This document shows, piece by piece, positions 45,635-54,650 of a stretch of DNA of 64,000 nucleotides. Each line of letters opens with the position of its first letter. Within the stretch, counting starts at the first letter, position 1. Both the position numbers and the translations under genes were made by a program. The stretch is from the NCBI RefSeq assembly GCF_900099825.1, contig NZ_LT629693.1, positions 3,917,001-3,981,000 of the forward strand, read 5' to 3'. The notes under the pieces are model-generated. The model was given only the letters and a program-made list of their open reading frames with translations, made no database searches and was not told the DNA's origin. The stretch comes from Bradyrhizobium ottawaense. Lineage in GTDB: Bacteria; Pseudomonadota; Alphaproteobacteria; Rhizobiales; Xanthobacteraceae.

Positions 45635-45968
45635 GTTCTGCTCTCATGAGGGGATGGCTCGCTGAGGCTTGCCGTTCAGACCTCATTAACCCGGTTGTTC
45701 GACACTGCGGGTGCCGCGCGATCCCGGTTTCCTTGGGTTCCCCCTGAAGCCCTGAGTTTCTTGGGGTTTCCACGGGAAAATCCGGGCGTTCTGGTTCTAA
45801 ATCGTTCCGTCCTCTCTATCAGAAGGCCGGGCCAAGACAAGAACCCTGCGGAAAGCACGGTCCGGGAAGCGACCAGGCGAGGCACAGGGGTCTGGGGTTT
45901 TCGGGCGTAAGCAGGGCGTTTCAACTCGAAGAATTCGAGTTGGCAGTATTTCGGCAGGAGATGGGTTG
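45635..45968. other. Non-coding region between hydroxyacid dehydrogenase and SH3 gene (334 bp)
   Basis: The two genes are divergent, so this holds both promoters. I see no credible gene. Near the SH3 gene there is a perfect inverted repeat (listed separately). The middle holds two similar stretches, CCTTGGGTTCCCC and TTCTTGGGGTTTCC, of unknown meaning. Confidence 0.5.
45922..45942. promoter_or_regulatory. Perfect inverted repeat upstream of the SH3 gene
   Basis: CAACTCGAA and TTCGAGTTG are perfect 9-bp arms separated by GAA, ending 26 nt before the ATG at 45969. It may be an operator or an mRNA hairpin just ahead of the ribosome site (GGAG at about 45957-45960). Confidence 0.4.
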
Positions 45969-46496
45969 ATGGCGTGGGGGCGTTTCTGTTCGGTGGCGGT
46001 GCTGGCGGGTTGCTGGCTGGGCGCATCGGTCAGCACAGGATTTTCGGCCAAGGATACGGCCACGACCAGCAGCGGCCTGCCGGTGCCGCGATATGTCAGC
46101 CTCAAATCCGATCATGTGAATGTCAGGGCCGGTCCGACCAAGGATAACGATGTCGCCTGGGTCTATACCCGCTCGGGCCTGCCGGTCGAAATCACCGCCG
46201 AATTCGAGAACTGGCGCCGCGTGCGCGACTCCGAGGGCGCCGAGGGCTGGGTCTATCATTCCCTGCTGTCCGGCCGTCGCACCGCCGTCGTCACCATGAA
46301 GACCAAGGACGAACTCGCGCCGCTCTACGATCGCGCCGATCCGGACAGCGCGGTCGCGGCCCGCCTGCAGGCCGGCGTCGTCGCCCAGGTCAAGAAATGC
46401 ACCAGCGGCTGGTGCCGCGTCATCGGCAGCGGCTTCGACGGCTGGATCGAGCAGCAGCGGCTGTGGGGTGTTTATGCCGACGAGAAGGTGGAATAG
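45969..46496 (+). CDS. Exported SH3-domain protein
   Basis: From ATG 45969 (GGAG upstream) the product is 175 residues with a signal peptide (MAWGRFCSVAVLAGCWLGASVSTGFSA). Two bacterial SH3-like repeats follow: YVSLKSDHVNVRAGPTKDND...GWVYHSLL (about 43-100) and a second one around 110-170 ending WCRVIGSGFDGWIEQQRLWG. Such periplasmic SH3 proteins often bind cell-wall peptides; the role is not known. Confidence 0.87.
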   Translation: MAWGRFCSVAVLAGCWLGASVSTGFSAKDTATTSSGLPVPRYVSLKSDHVNVRAGPTKDNDVAWVYTRSGLPVEITAEFENWRRVRDSEGAEGWVYHSLLSGRRTAVVTMKTKDELAPLYDRADPDSAVAARLQAGVVAQVKKCTSGWCRVIGSGFDGWIEQQRLWGVYADEKVE

Positions 46497-46514
46497 CCAA
46501 GCTCGCGCGTCATT

Positions 46515-46609
46515 CGTAGGGTGGGCAAAGCGAAGCGTGCCCACCATCAACGACGGCAGTCCGGGAAAGACGGTGGGCACGGCGCAAAGGCGCCTTTGCC
46601 CACCCTACG
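46515..46609. repeat. Intergenic palindromic element after the SH3 gene
   Basis: CGTAGGGTGGGCAAAGCG (46515-46532) pairs with GCGCCTTTGCCCACC then CTACG at the end, and inner GTGCCCACC pairs with GGTGGGCAC. Total about 95 bp between convergent genes. It matches a common dispersed repeat of Bradyrhizobium as I remember it. Confidence 0.8.
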
Positions 46610-46637
46610 GCTTTTCAGAATGTGAGAATGAAAGCGC

Positions 46638-47138
46638 TCAGCGCTTCTTGCGCAGCCGCACGACCATGTCGACGCGGGCGATCTCGTAGCCTTCGGGCAC
46701 ATCCGGCATCCGGTTCAGCACCAGGTGCGGATCCGGAATGTCGACCAGCTCGTGATTATTCTCGAGATAGAAGTGATGATGCGCCGTGACGTTGGTGTCG
46801 AAATAGGTCTTGGTGCCGTCGACGCTGACCTGGCGCAGCAGACCGGCATCGGTGAGCTGGTTGAGGGTGTTGTAGACGGTGGCGAGCGATACCGGGACCT
46901 TCGCCAGCGTCGCTTCCTCGTAGAGCATTTCCGCGGTGAGGTGGCGCGCGCCCTTGCCGAACAGCAGCCAGCCGAGCGCCATGCGCTGACGGGTCGGCCG
47001 CAGGCCGGCCGCCTGCAGCATTTCGTTGACATCATGCCAGGGACAGCCGGTCAGCGCCGGTTGATGACCGGTACCGTGGGCGGCCGGATCAATGGCGTCA
47101 TCGTTCAAGGTCTGCTCGTTTATATCCACGTCGGGCAC
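46638..47138 (-). CDS. irr: Iron response regulator Irr (Fur family)
   Basis: Irr accumulates under iron limitation and represses heme and iron-storage genes; in Bradyrhizobium it is degraded on binding heme. The 166-residue product has the N-terminal heme motif Gly31-Cys32-Pro33-Trp34 and the second heme site HHH (120-122, in VTAHHHFYLE). The winged helix is LRPTRQRMALGWLLF and LATVYNTLNQLTDAGLL. The C-terminus ends in basic VVRLRKKR. It diverges from fabA. Confidence 0.96.
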   Translation of the reverse strand: MPDVDINEQTLNDDAIDPAAHGTGHQPALTGCPWHDVNEMLQAAGLRPTRQRMALGWLLFGKGARHLTAEMLYEEATLAKVPVSLATVYNTLNQLTDAGLLRQVSVDGTKTYFDTNVTAHHHFYLENNHELVDIPDPHLVLNRMPDVPEGYEIARVDMVVRLRKKR

Positions 47139-47459
47139 CGCACTCGATCACTCGGGTAATATTCTTACCGAATATAGGGACGAAATATTCCAGATGCAAG
47201 TTTTTCGCAACTAGAACGGACCCAGGGTTAAGGAGAACCCGCATGGCAACGCGGCATTTTAGCCCTTTCCAGCGCTTTGCCGCCCGCCAAGGCCTATGTT
47301 ACAGAGCGCGCGGACCACATATGCGATTTCGGCAGAGGCAATCGCCGATAGCACCCTAAGTAGCGCCAATTTGCGGGAAGCAAGTGAGTTTCCCGTGGGG
47401 AGACCGGTCCGGTTCACTCGAAAGCGCTCCATCGGGATATCTAACTAGAGGCTGAATAG
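47139..47459. promoter_or_regulatory. irr-fabA divergent control region with candidate iron-type operator
   Basis: No gene is visible in these 321 bp. Close to irr, ATATTC-TTACC-GAATAT (47159-47175) is a perfect 6-bp inverted repeat, and GAAATATTC (47182-47190) adds a further half site. The AT-rich ATATTC/GAATAT pattern resembles Fur/Irr-class operators and may mediate control of irr. The fabA-proximal half, including the GAGG ribosome site near 47447, shows nothing else I can name. Confidence 0.45.
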
Positions 47460-47981
47460 ATGCTGGAGCGGCGCAGCGGTTACGAATACGAGGATTTGCT
47501 GGCATGCGGCCGGGGCGAGATGTTCGGCCCGGGCAATGCGCAATTGCCGCTGCCGCCGATGCTGATGTTCGACCGCATCACCGACATTTCCGAGACCAGC
47601 GGCGAGTATGGCAAGGGCCTGATCCGCGCCGAACTCGATGTGAAGCCGGACCTCTGGTTTTTCGGCTGCCATTTCAAGAACGATCCGGTCATGCCGGGCT
47701 GTCTCGGCCTCGACGCGATGTGGCAAATGGTCGGCTTCTACCTGGGGTGGATCGGCGGCGAGGGACGCGGCCGGGCGCTCGGTCTCGGCGAATTGAAGTT
47801 CTCCGGCCAGGTGCTGCCGCAGGCCCGCAAGGTTGTGTACAACATCGACATGAAACGGGTGATGCGCTCAAAGCTGGTGCTCGGCGTTGCCGACGGCTGG
47901 CTTTCCATGGATGGCGAGATTATCTATCGGGCGAAGGACCTGAAGGTCGGGCTGTTCAAGCAGGGCTCCGCTCCCACTTGA
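47460..47981 (+). CDS. fabA: 3-hydroxydecanoyl-ACP dehydratase/isomerase FabA
   Basis: FabA makes trans-2- and cis-3-decenoyl-ACP, the branch point to unsaturated fatty acids. The 173-residue product has catalytic His71 in [15 protein letters not shown] and Asp85 in [30 protein letters not shown] is the substrate-tunnel region. Start and length match the family. It leads a fabA-fabB-fabV cluster. Confidence 0.98.
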   Translation: MLERRSGYEYEDLLACGRGEMFGPGNAQLPLPPMLMFDRITDISETSGEYGKGLIRAELDVKPDLWFFGCHFKNDPVMPGCLGLDAMWQMVGFYLGWIGGEGRGRALGLGELKFSGQVLPQARKVVYNIDMKRVMRSKLVLGVADGWLSMDGEIIYRAKDLKVGLFKQGSAPT

Positions 47982-48036
47982 GCAGCGCGGTCAACGACAT
48001 CATCACAGAACAACATAACTGCAGGGCGAGGCGATC

Positions 48037-49260
48037 ATGAGGCGGGTTGTCATCACGGGGATGGGGATTGTCTCATCCATCGGAAACAACACCCAGGAAG
48101 TGCTGGCGAGCCTCCACGAGGCGAAATCCGGCATCACCCGGGCGGAGAAATACGCCGAGCTCGGCTTCCGTTCGCAGGTGCAGGGCGCGCCGACGATCAA
48201 TCCGGCCGATGTCATCGACCGGCGCGCGATGCGATTCCTCGGCGAGGGCGCGGCGTGGAATCACATCGCGATGGAGCAGGCGATCCAGGATTCCGGACTG
48301 ACGCCGACCGAAGTATCCAACGTCCGCACCGGCATCATCATGGGCTCCGGCGGACCGTCGGCGCGCACCATCGTCGAAGCCGCCGATATCACCCGCACCA
48401 AGGGACCCAAGCGGGTCGGACCGTTCGCGGTGCCGAAGGCGATGTCGTCGACGGCGTCGGCGACGCTCGCGACCTGGTTCAAGATCAAGGGCGTGAACTA
48501 TTCGATCTCGTCGGCCTGCGCGACCTCGAACCATTGCATCGGCAATGCCTATGAAACGATCCAGATCGGCAAGCAGGACGTGATCTTCGCCGGCGGCTGC
48601 GAGGAACTCGACTGGTCGCTGTCGGTGCTGTTCGACGCCATGGGCGCGATGTCCTCGAAATACAATGCGACGCCCGCCACCGCCTCGCGGCCGTACGACG
48701 TCAGCCGCGACGGCTTTGTGATCGCCGGCGGCGCCGGTGTCGTCGTGCTCGAAGAGCTCGAACGTGCCAAGGCGCGCGGCGCGCGCATCTACGGCGAAGT
48801 GATCGGCTACGGCGCGACGTCTGACGGCTACGACATGGTGGCGCCGTCGGGCGAAGGCGCCGAGCGCTGCATGCGCATGGCGATGGAAACCGTTAAAACG
48901 CCGATCGACTACATCAACCCGCATGCGACCTCGACGCCGGCCGGCGATCCGCCGGAAATCGAGGCGATCCGAAAAGTGTTCGGGACCGGCGACAAGTGCC
49001 CGCCGATCTCGGCGACCAAGGCGCTGACCGGGCACTCGCTCGGCGCCACCGGCGTGCAGGAAGCGATCTATTCGCTGCTGATGATGAACAACGGCTTCGT
49101 CTGCGAGAGCGCCAACATCACCGAGCTCGATCCGGTGTTCGCCGACATGCCGATCGTGCGCAAGCGCATCGACAACGCCAAGCTCGGCACCGTGCTGTCG
49201 AACTCGTTCGGTTTCGGCGGCACCAACGCCACACTGGTGTTCAAGCGGATGGATGCGTAG
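48037..49260 (+). CDS. fabB: 3-oxoacyl-ACP synthase I FabB
   Basis: FabB extends the cis-3-decenoyl-ACP from FabA. The 407-residue product has the nucleophile Cys161 in [13 protein letters not shown], His296 in [13 protein letters not shown] and His333 in [11 protein letters not shown]. The last residues [14 protein letters not shown] are the usual C-terminal loop. The gap to fabA is 55 nt. Confidence 0.98.
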   Translation: MRRVVITGMGIVSSIGNNTQEVLASLHEAKSGITRAEKYAELGFRSQVQGAPTINPADVIDRRAMRFLGEGAAWNHIAMEQAIQDSGLTPTEVSNVRTGIIMGSGGPSARTIVEAADITRTKGPKRVGPFAVPKAMSSTASATLATWFKIKGVNYSISSACATSNHCIGNAYETIQIGKQDVIFAGGCEELDWSLSVLFDAMGAMSSKYNATPATASRPYDVSRDGFVIAGGAGVVVLEELERAKARGARIYGEVIGYGATSDGYDMVAPSGEGAERCMRMAMETVKTPIDYINPHATSTPAGDPPEIEAIRKVFGTGDKCPPISATKALTGHSLGATGVQEAIYSLLMMNNGFVCESANITELDPVFADMPIVRKRIDNAKLGTVLSNSFGFGGTNATLVFKRMDA

Positions 49261-49344
49261 TTCGCTTTTGCCACTTCTCGCTTGCGGCGGGAGGTCGGCA
49301 GGCAGCGAATCAAGACCTTGCAACAATCCGAAAATGGGGTGGGC

Positions 49345-50517
49345 ATGATTATCGAACCGCGCGTGCGAGGCTTCATCTGCACGACGGCACATCCGGTCGG
49401 CTGTGCCACAAATGTCCGCGAGCAGATCGCCTATGTTCTTCGCCAGGGGCCGATTCCGGAGTGTCCCAAGCGCGTCGCCGTGCTCGGCTGTTCGACGGGT
49501 TACGGCCTCGCCAGCCGCATCGTTGCGACCTTCGCCGGGGGCGCGGAGACCATCGGCGTGTCGCTGGAGCGCGAGCCCACGGCAACCAAATCGGGCAGCG
49601 CCGGCTGGTACAACAACCGCGCATTCGAGATCGAGGCTCAGAAGATCGGTCGGTCCCCCCTCACGCTGGAGGGCGACGCCTTTTCGCACGACATGAAGAA
49701 AAACTTCATCGACCGTGTCCGCGAACGGTTCGGACAGCTGGACATGCTGGTCTACAGCATGGCCGCTCCGGTCCGGACCGACCCGGACACCGGCCAGACC
49801 TATCGTTCGGCGATCAAGCCGCTGGGCGCCCCCGTCGAAATCAAGACCCTCAACACTGAAACCGGCGAGGTCTTCGAGACCACCATTGCGCCGGCGAGTG
49901 AGGATGAAGCGGCGGCCACGGTCGCGGTCATGGGAGGCGATGACTGGAAGCGCTGGATCGACCAGCTCGCGGACGCCGGTGTTCTGGCGCCGGGCTTCCG
50001 GACACTCAACTACACCTATATCGGCAGCGAACTGACCTGGCCGATCTACTGGAACGGCACGCTCGGTCGCGCCAAGGTCGATCTCGATCGCAAGGCGGAA
50101 GCGATCCGGGGCCGGCTCGGCCCGGACGCGGCCCGCGTTGTGGCGCTGAAGGCCGTGGTCACCCAGGCGAGTTCGGCCATTCCGGTGGTGCCGCTCTACG
50201 GGACGGTGCTGTTCAAGGTGATGAAGAAACTCGGGCTCCACGAAGGCTGCATCGAGCAGATCGATCGCCTGTTCCGGACGCGCCTTGGCGCGAATGCACC
50301 CGTCGACGAAGCGCAGCGTCTGCGGCTCGACGACTGGGAGCTTTCGCCCGAAGTTCAAAAGGAAGTGTCGCGCCGATGGCCGCTGCTTTCGACGGAAACG
50401 CTCGGCGAGTTGGCGGACCTTGGCGAATACAAGAGCCAGTTCCTGCGCCTGTTCGGATTTGGCATCGACGGCGTCGATTACGCGCAGGACGTCGATCCAC
50501 GTGTCGTCCCAGGCTAA
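49345..50517 (+). CDS. fabV: Enoyl-ACP reductase FabV
   Basis: FabV reduces trans-2-enoyl-ACP with NADH and is insensitive to triclosan in other bacteria. From ATG 49345 the product is 390 residues starting MIIEPRVRGFICTTAHPVGC. The nucleotide loop is VLGCSTGYGLASR (47-59). The catalytic pair is Tyr235-x8-Lys244 in PIYWNGTLGRAK, the spacing that marks FabV as against FabI. It follows fabB by 84 nt, in the place where I would expect a fabI gene. Confidence 0.95.
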   Translation: MIIEPRVRGFICTTAHPVGCATNVREQIAYVLRQGPIPECPKRVAVLGCSTGYGLASRIVATFAGGAETIGVSLEREPTATKSGSAGWYNNRAFEIEAQKIGRSPLTLEGDAFSHDMKKNFIDRVRERFGQLDMLVYSMAAPVRTDPDTGQTYRSAIKPLGAPVEIKTLNTETGEVFETTIAPASEDEAAATVAVMGGDDWKRWIDQLADAGVLAPGFRTLNYTYIGSELTWPIYWNGTLGRAKVDLDRKAEAIRGRLGPDAARVVALKAVVTQASSAIPVVPLYGTVLFKVMKKLGLHEGCIEQIDRLFRTRLGANAPVDEAQRLRLDDWELSPEVQKEVSRRWPLLSTETLGELADLGEYKSQFLRLFGFGIDGVDYAQDVDPRVVPG

Positions 50518-50607
50518 GGCGGCTCGGCGCAACGCTGCGCGGGGGGCTCGTTTCTACTTTGCATGGGGTTGTTTTCGCTATTTTGTGTCAGAGCCGCCCA
50601 TCATGCC

Positions 50608-51204
50608 CTATCCCGCAGCGATCTTCTCCGCGCGCTGGAACGCCGGCCGCTCCATGCAGCGGGTGATGTAAGCGTCGAACGACGGCCGCGACGGGATCAT
50701 CTTGAACAGCCGCACCGCGAAGTTCAGCCCCGAGCCGATGACGATGTCGGCCGCCGAAAACGTCTCGCCGAGAATCCACGGGCCTTTCTCCAGCGCGTTG
50801 TCGAGCACGTCGATGACGCGCTGCGCGTCGCCCCAGCCGGCGGCGACCGGATTCATCTCGATCTTGGTCGCGATCTGAACCATCGCGGGCTCGATGCAGC
50901 CGGGGCCGAAGAACAGCCAGTAGAGATACCTTGCCCGCAGCGGATCGCCGAGCGGCGGCGCCAGTTTCGCCTCGGGGTAACGCTCGGCGACGTAGGCGCA
51001 GATCGCCGCGGCTTCCGCCAGCGCCGTGTCGCCGTCCTTCAGCGCCGGCACCTTGCCCATCGGATTGATCGCCAGATATTCGACCCGCTTCTGCGCGCCG
51101 GTGGAAATATCGGTCAGCACGCGCTCATAAGGCTGCCCGGTTTCTTCCATCAGCCACAGCGACGAGAACGAGCGAGAGCGGGGCGACCAGTAGAGCTGCA
51201 TCAT
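50608..51204 (-). CDS. Glutathione S-transferase family protein
   Basis: ATG 51204 follows AAGGAACC and gives 198 residues; longer starts lack support. The thioredoxin-like N-terminal domain starts MMQLYWSPRSRSFSSLWL, with the likely catalytic serine in that stretch, and has MGKVPALKDGD with the cis-proline. The glutathione-binding LAEAAAICAYVAERY is next, then a helical C-terminal domain (about 85-195). The substrate is unknown. Convergent with fabV. Confidence 0.9.
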   Translation of the reverse strand: MMQLYWSPRSRSFSSLWLMEETGQPYERVLTDISTGAQKRVEYLAINPMGKVPALKDGDTALAEAAAICAYVAERYPEAKLAPPLGDPLRARYLYWLFFGPGCIEPAMVQIATKIEMNPVAAGWGDAQRVIDVLDNALEKGPWILGETFSAADIVIGSGLNFAVRLFKMIPSRPSFDAYITRCMERPAFQRAEKIAAG

Positions 51205-51288
51205 GGCGATGGTTCCTTGTGGGTCTGTCGATGCTGTTGTGCTGAGATTCGACGGAACGTGCAAGCCAGGCAATAGGGCGAAGAGACG

Positions 51289-51762
51289 CTATGTTTGGTG
51301 TTGCGCTGTTGCCGGCTGCTGCCAGCGATAATATTTCATCACAAAGCCGGTCATCGGCTCGACCTGCTCCTGCTCGAACACGAATCCCTCGCGCTCGTAC
51401 CAGCGCCAGGCCTTTTCGTTCTCGCGCACGCAACGCAGGAAGATTTCGTCCGGCATATGTTGTCGCGTAAAGGCCAGCAACTGGCGTCCGACGCTGCGGC
51501 CCTGATATTCGGGTGCTACGAACAACTGGTCGAGATAGCGCTTGGGCAGATGCATCGCGAGCATCGCCGCCAGCCTTCCGTTGTCGTCGGCGACGAAGAG
51601 GCTCCAGCCATTCTCGACCTCCATCGGGACGCGGGCGCGCAATTTGGCCAGCAGGAAATTGCTGGCGTGCTCGAGCCCGGTGGATACCCAGCTCTCCATC
51701 CACACCCGGGCGACCTCGTCGTATTCGTCCGGTCGGGCGGGACGGATGGTCGGCAGCGGCAT
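51289..51762 (-). CDS. GNAT family N-acetyltransferase
   Basis: From ATG 51762 the product is 157 residues: PTIRPARPDEYDEVARVWMESWV at the start, the acetyl-CoA loop LFVAPEYQGRSVGRQLLAF (Q/RxxGxG/A type), and NEKAWRWYEREGFVFEQEQVEPMTG at the end. This is a complete GNAT fold; the substrate is unknown. The start is uncertain (GTG 51774 is also possible) and there is no strong ribosome site. Confidence 0.85.
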   Translation of the reverse strand: MPLPTIRPARPDEYDEVARVWMESWVSTGLEHASNFLLAKLRARVPMEVENGWSLFVADDNGRLAAMLAMHLPKRYLDQLFVAPEYQGRSVGRQLLAFTRQHMPDEIFLRCVRENEKAWRWYEREGFVFEQEQVEPMTGFVMKYYRWQQPATAQHQT

Positions 51763-51883
51763 CGACAGGTCCACGACAAGAGTAAAATTCGCGGCGATAT
51801 TATCGCGAGGGCGCGGAACTTCAATCGGTTGCTGCGGTCCGCTTCGCGGGGGCCTGCGCAAGGCCACGAACAAGGCGACAAGC

Positions 51884-51910
51884 AAAAAGGGCGGCCTTTC
51901 GGCCGCCCTT
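51884..51910 (-). terminator. Rho-independent terminator of pnp operon
   Basis: On the minus strand AAGGGCGGCC pairs with GGCCGCCCTT over GAAA and runs into TTTTT. It begins 26 nt after the pnp stop and closes the long rimP-pnp gene cluster. Confidence 0.93.
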
Positions 51911-51935
51911 CGTTGTTCGTGATTTGCGTTGAGGC

Positions 51936-54095
51936 TTACTCGCCAGCGGCTTCGCGCGGGGCGGAAGCTTCCGCCGCCTTCTGCTTGGCTTCGAGGTCCT
52001 CGCCGGTCGCCTGATCGACCACCTTCATCGACAAGCGCGTCTTGCCGCGATCGTCGAAGCCGAGCAGCTTGACCTTGACCTTGTCGCCTTCCTTGACGAC
52101 GTCGGAGGTCTTCTGCACGCGCGCCGAAGCGAGCTGGCTGATGTGAACCAGGCCGTCCTTGGCGCCGAAGAAGTTCACGAACGCGCCGAACTCCATCACC
52201 TTGACCACGGTGCCCTCGTAGATCTGGCCGATCTCCGGATCGGAGGCGATCGACTTGATCCACTTGATCGCGGCCTTCATCGCCTCGCCGTCGTTGGAGG
52301 CGACCTTGACGGTGCCGTCGTCCTCGATGTTGACCTTGGCGCCGGTCTTCTCGACGATCTCGCGGATCACCTTGCCGCCGGTGCCGATCACTTCACGGAT
52401 CTTGTCGGTCGGGATCTTGAAGGTCTCGATCCGCGGCGCGTATTCGCCGAGCTCGGCGCGCGCGTTGGTGAGTGCCTTCGACATCTCGCCGAGGATGTGG
52501 ATACGCCCATCCTTGGCCTGGCCGAGGGCGACCTTCATGATCTCCTCGGTGATGCCCTCGATCTTGATGTCCATCTGCAGCGAGGTGATGCCCTGCTCGG
52601 TGCCGGCCACCTTGAAGTCCATGTCGCCGAGATGATCCTCGTCGCCGAGAATGTCGGACAGAACCGCAAAGCGCGAACCTTCCAGGATCAGGCCCATCGC
52701 GATACCCGCGGTCGGCCGCTTCAAGGGAACGCCCGCATCCATCAGCGCCAGCGAGGCGCCGCAGACCGACGCCATCGACGACGATCCGTTGGATTCGGTG
52801 ATCTCCGACACCACGCGCACCGTGTAGGGGAATTCGTGGTGCGGCGGCAGGATCGGATGGATCGCGCGCCAGGCCAGCTTGCCGTGGCCGATCTCGCGGC
52901 GCTTGGTGCCGCCGAGGCGTCCGGTTTCACCGACCGAGTAGGGAGGGAAGTTGTAGTGCAGCAGGAACGTCTCTTTGTAGGTTCCCGACAGCGCGTCGAT
53001 GTACTGCTCGTCCTCGCCGGTGCCGAGCGTGGTCACGACCATCGCCTGGGTCTCACCGCGGGTGAACAGCGCCGAGCCGTGGGCACGGGGCAGAATACCG
53101 ACTTCGGCGACGATGTTGCGGACGGTCTTGGCGTCGCGGCCGTCGATGCGCTTGCCGGTGTCGAGGATGTTCCAGCGAACGATCTTGGATTCGAGTTCCT
53201 TGAACACCGCGGCGATGCGCAGCTTGTTGTGGCTCGACTCCTGCCCTTCCGGGAAGTAGTGCGCCATCACCTTTTCCTTGGCCTTGCCGACCGCGGCGTA
53301 GCGGTCCTGCTTGACCGGAATTGCGTAGGCCGCGCGCAGCTCCTGCTCGATCAGGCCGAGCATTTCCTTCTCGATCGCGCTTTCGTCGATGACCTTGACC
53401 TCGCGCGGCTCCTTGGCGGCCTTCTCGGCCAGTTCGATGATCGCCTTGATCACCGGCTGGAAGTGACGGTGGCCGAACATCACGGCGCCGAGCATGATGT
53501 CTTCGTTGAGCTCCTTGGCTTCCGATTCCACCATCAGCACGGCGTCGGCGGTGCCGGCGACGACCAGGTCGAGCTGGGTATCGACCATCTCGTCGAGCGT
53601 CGGGTTGAGCACGTATTCGTCATTGGCGAAGCCGACGCGGGCGGCGCCGATCGGGCCCTTGAACGGGGCGCCGGAAATCGTCAGCGCCGCGGACGCCGCC
53701 ACCAGGGCGACGATGTCGGGATCGTTCTCCATGTCGTGCGACAGCACGGTGACGATCACCTGGGTTTCGTTGCGCCAGCCGTCAACGAACAGCGGACGGA
53801 TCGGGCGGTCGATCAGGCGGGAGACCAGCGTCTCCTTTTCGGTCGGCCGTCCTTCGCGCTTGAAATAGCCGCCGGGAATGCGGCCCGCGGCGTAGGTCTT
53901 TTCCTGATAGTCGACGGTGAGCGGCAGGAAGTCGACGCCTTCGCGCGGCGACTTGGCGGCAACCACGGTCGCGAGCACGATGGTCTCGCCATAGGTCGCC
54001 ATCACGGCGCCGTCGGCCTGACGCGCGATCTTGCCGGTTTCAAGCTTGAGGGGACGTCCACCCCAGTCGATTTCGACTGAATGAGCATTAAACAT
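51936..54095 (-). CDS. pnp: Polynucleotide phosphorylase
   Basis: PNPase degrades RNA 3'-5' with phosphate. The 719-residue product has two RNase PH domains (about 10-140 and 320-540, with [18 protein letters not shown] and [24 protein letters not shown] patterns; here [11 protein letters not shown]), a KH domain ([19 protein letters not shown], about 560-580) and an S1 domain ([26 protein letters not shown], about 630-655). A long leader hairpin lies upstream. Confidence 0.98.
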   Translation of the reverse strand: MFNAHSVEIDWGGRPLKLETGKIARQADGAVMATYGETIVLATVVAAKSPREGVDFLPLTVDYQEKTYAAGRIPGGYFKREGRPTEKETLVSRLIDRPIRPLFVDGWRNETQVIVTVLSHDMENDPDIVALVAASAALTISGAPFKGPIGAARVGFANDEYVLNPTLDEMVDTQLDLVVAGTADAVLMVESEAKELNEDIMLGAVMFGHRHFQPVIKAIIELAEKAAKEPREVKVIDESAIEKEMLGLIEQELRAAYAIPVKQDRYAAVGKAKEKVMAHYFPEGQESSHNKLRIAAVFKELESKIVRWNILDTGKRIDGRDAKTVRNIVAEVGILPRAHGSALFTRGETQAMVVTTLGTGEDEQYIDALSGTYKETFLLHYNFPPYSVGETGRLGGTKRREIGHGKLAWRAIHPILPPHHEFPYTVRVVSEITESNGSSSMASVCGASLALMDAGVPLKRPTAGIAMGLILEGSRFAVLSDILGDEDHLGDMDFKVAGTEQGITSLQMDIKIEGITEEIMKVALGQAKDGRIHILGEMSKALTNARAELGEYAPRIETFKIPTDKIREVIGTGGKVIREIVEKTGAKVNIEDDGTVKVASNDGEAMKAAIKWIKSIASDPEIGQIYEGTVVKVMEFGAFVNFFGAKDGLVHISQLASARVQKTSDVVKEGDKVKVKLLGFDDRGKTRLSMKVVDQATGEDLEAKQKAAEASAPREAAGE

Positions 54096-54143
54096 AGTGG
54101 TCTTCTTTCATGGGTTCACGAGAGAACGGTGCCCTCAAAACAC

Positions 54144-54213
54144 AAAGACCATGCGCAAGATTGCGGGACGCTGATCGGAATGATCAGCGTCCGGCGATCC
54201 TGCCATGGTCTTT
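54144..54213 (-). promoter_or_regulatory. Long hairpin in the pnp leader, possible RNase III/PNPase autoregulation site
   Basis: Outer arms AAAGACCATG (54144-54153) and CATGGTCTTT (54204-54213) are perfect complements. Inside are a small hairpin CGCAA-GA-TTGCG (54154-54165) and a perfect 11-bp hairpin GGACGCTGATC / GATCAGCGTCC (54166-54192). The element starts 49 nt ahead of the pnp start codon, between rpsO and pnp. E. coli pnp is controlled by RNase III cutting of a leader hairpin at this same gene position. Confidence 0.65.
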
Positions 54214-54344
54214 ATATTTCGGATGGCGTCCATCCTCTCGGTAGTCACGGGCATCTTGCCCCGTCCAGCGGCCGGATTGCTGCTGAACGTTATTGCGCAT
54301 GATCGTCTCCAGGAAATCTGGAGTCCGGTCTCGGAAAACCATGC

Positions 54345-54371
54345 GAAAACGCGCGCAAACCTTGCGCGCGT
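54345..54371 (-). terminator. Terminator/attenuator behind rpsO
   Basis: On the minus strand ACGCGCGCAA pairs perfectly with TTGCGCGCGT over GGT and is followed by TTTC. It begins 8 nt past the rpsO stop and may let only part of the transcription reach pnp. Confidence 0.75.
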
Positions 54372-54378
54372 GAACTGA

Positions 54379-54648
54379 TCAACGACGAATATTGTGCTTT
54401 TCGAGCAGCGCCTTGTACCGCGCCTCGTCCTTCTTCTTGATGTAATCGAGAAGGGAACGGCGCGTCGACACGAGCTTCAGGAGGCCGCGGCGTGAATGAT
54501 TGTCCTTCACGTGGGTCTTGAAGTGGCCCGTGAGGTTGGTGATGCGTTCCGACAGGATCGCAACCTGGACCTCCGGCGAGCCGGTGTCGCCGGCCTTGTT
54601 GGCATTCGTCTTGATGACTTCCGCTTTGCGTTCGGCGGTAATCGACAT
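54379..54648 (-). CDS. rpsO: 30S ribosomal protein S15
   Basis: The 89-residue product (ATG 54648 after GAGAG) has the standard S15 pattern: [47 protein letters not shown] and a basic tail KHNIRR. It follows the truB stop by 2 nt. The order truB-rpsO-pnp is conserved in proteobacteria. Confidence 0.98.
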   Translation of the reverse strand: MSITAERKAEVIKTNANKAGDTGSPEVQVAILSERITNLTGHFKTHVKDNHSRRGLLKLVSTRRSLLDYIKKKDEARYKALLEKHNIRR

Positions 54649-54650
54649 CG

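Noticed and set aside
48073..50532. 819-codon open frame on the minus strand across fabB and fabV
   Set aside because: It is antisense to two well-supported fatty acid genes, low-complexity in Arg, His and Asp, and has no ribosome site or family motif. Such frames are common in high-GC DNA.
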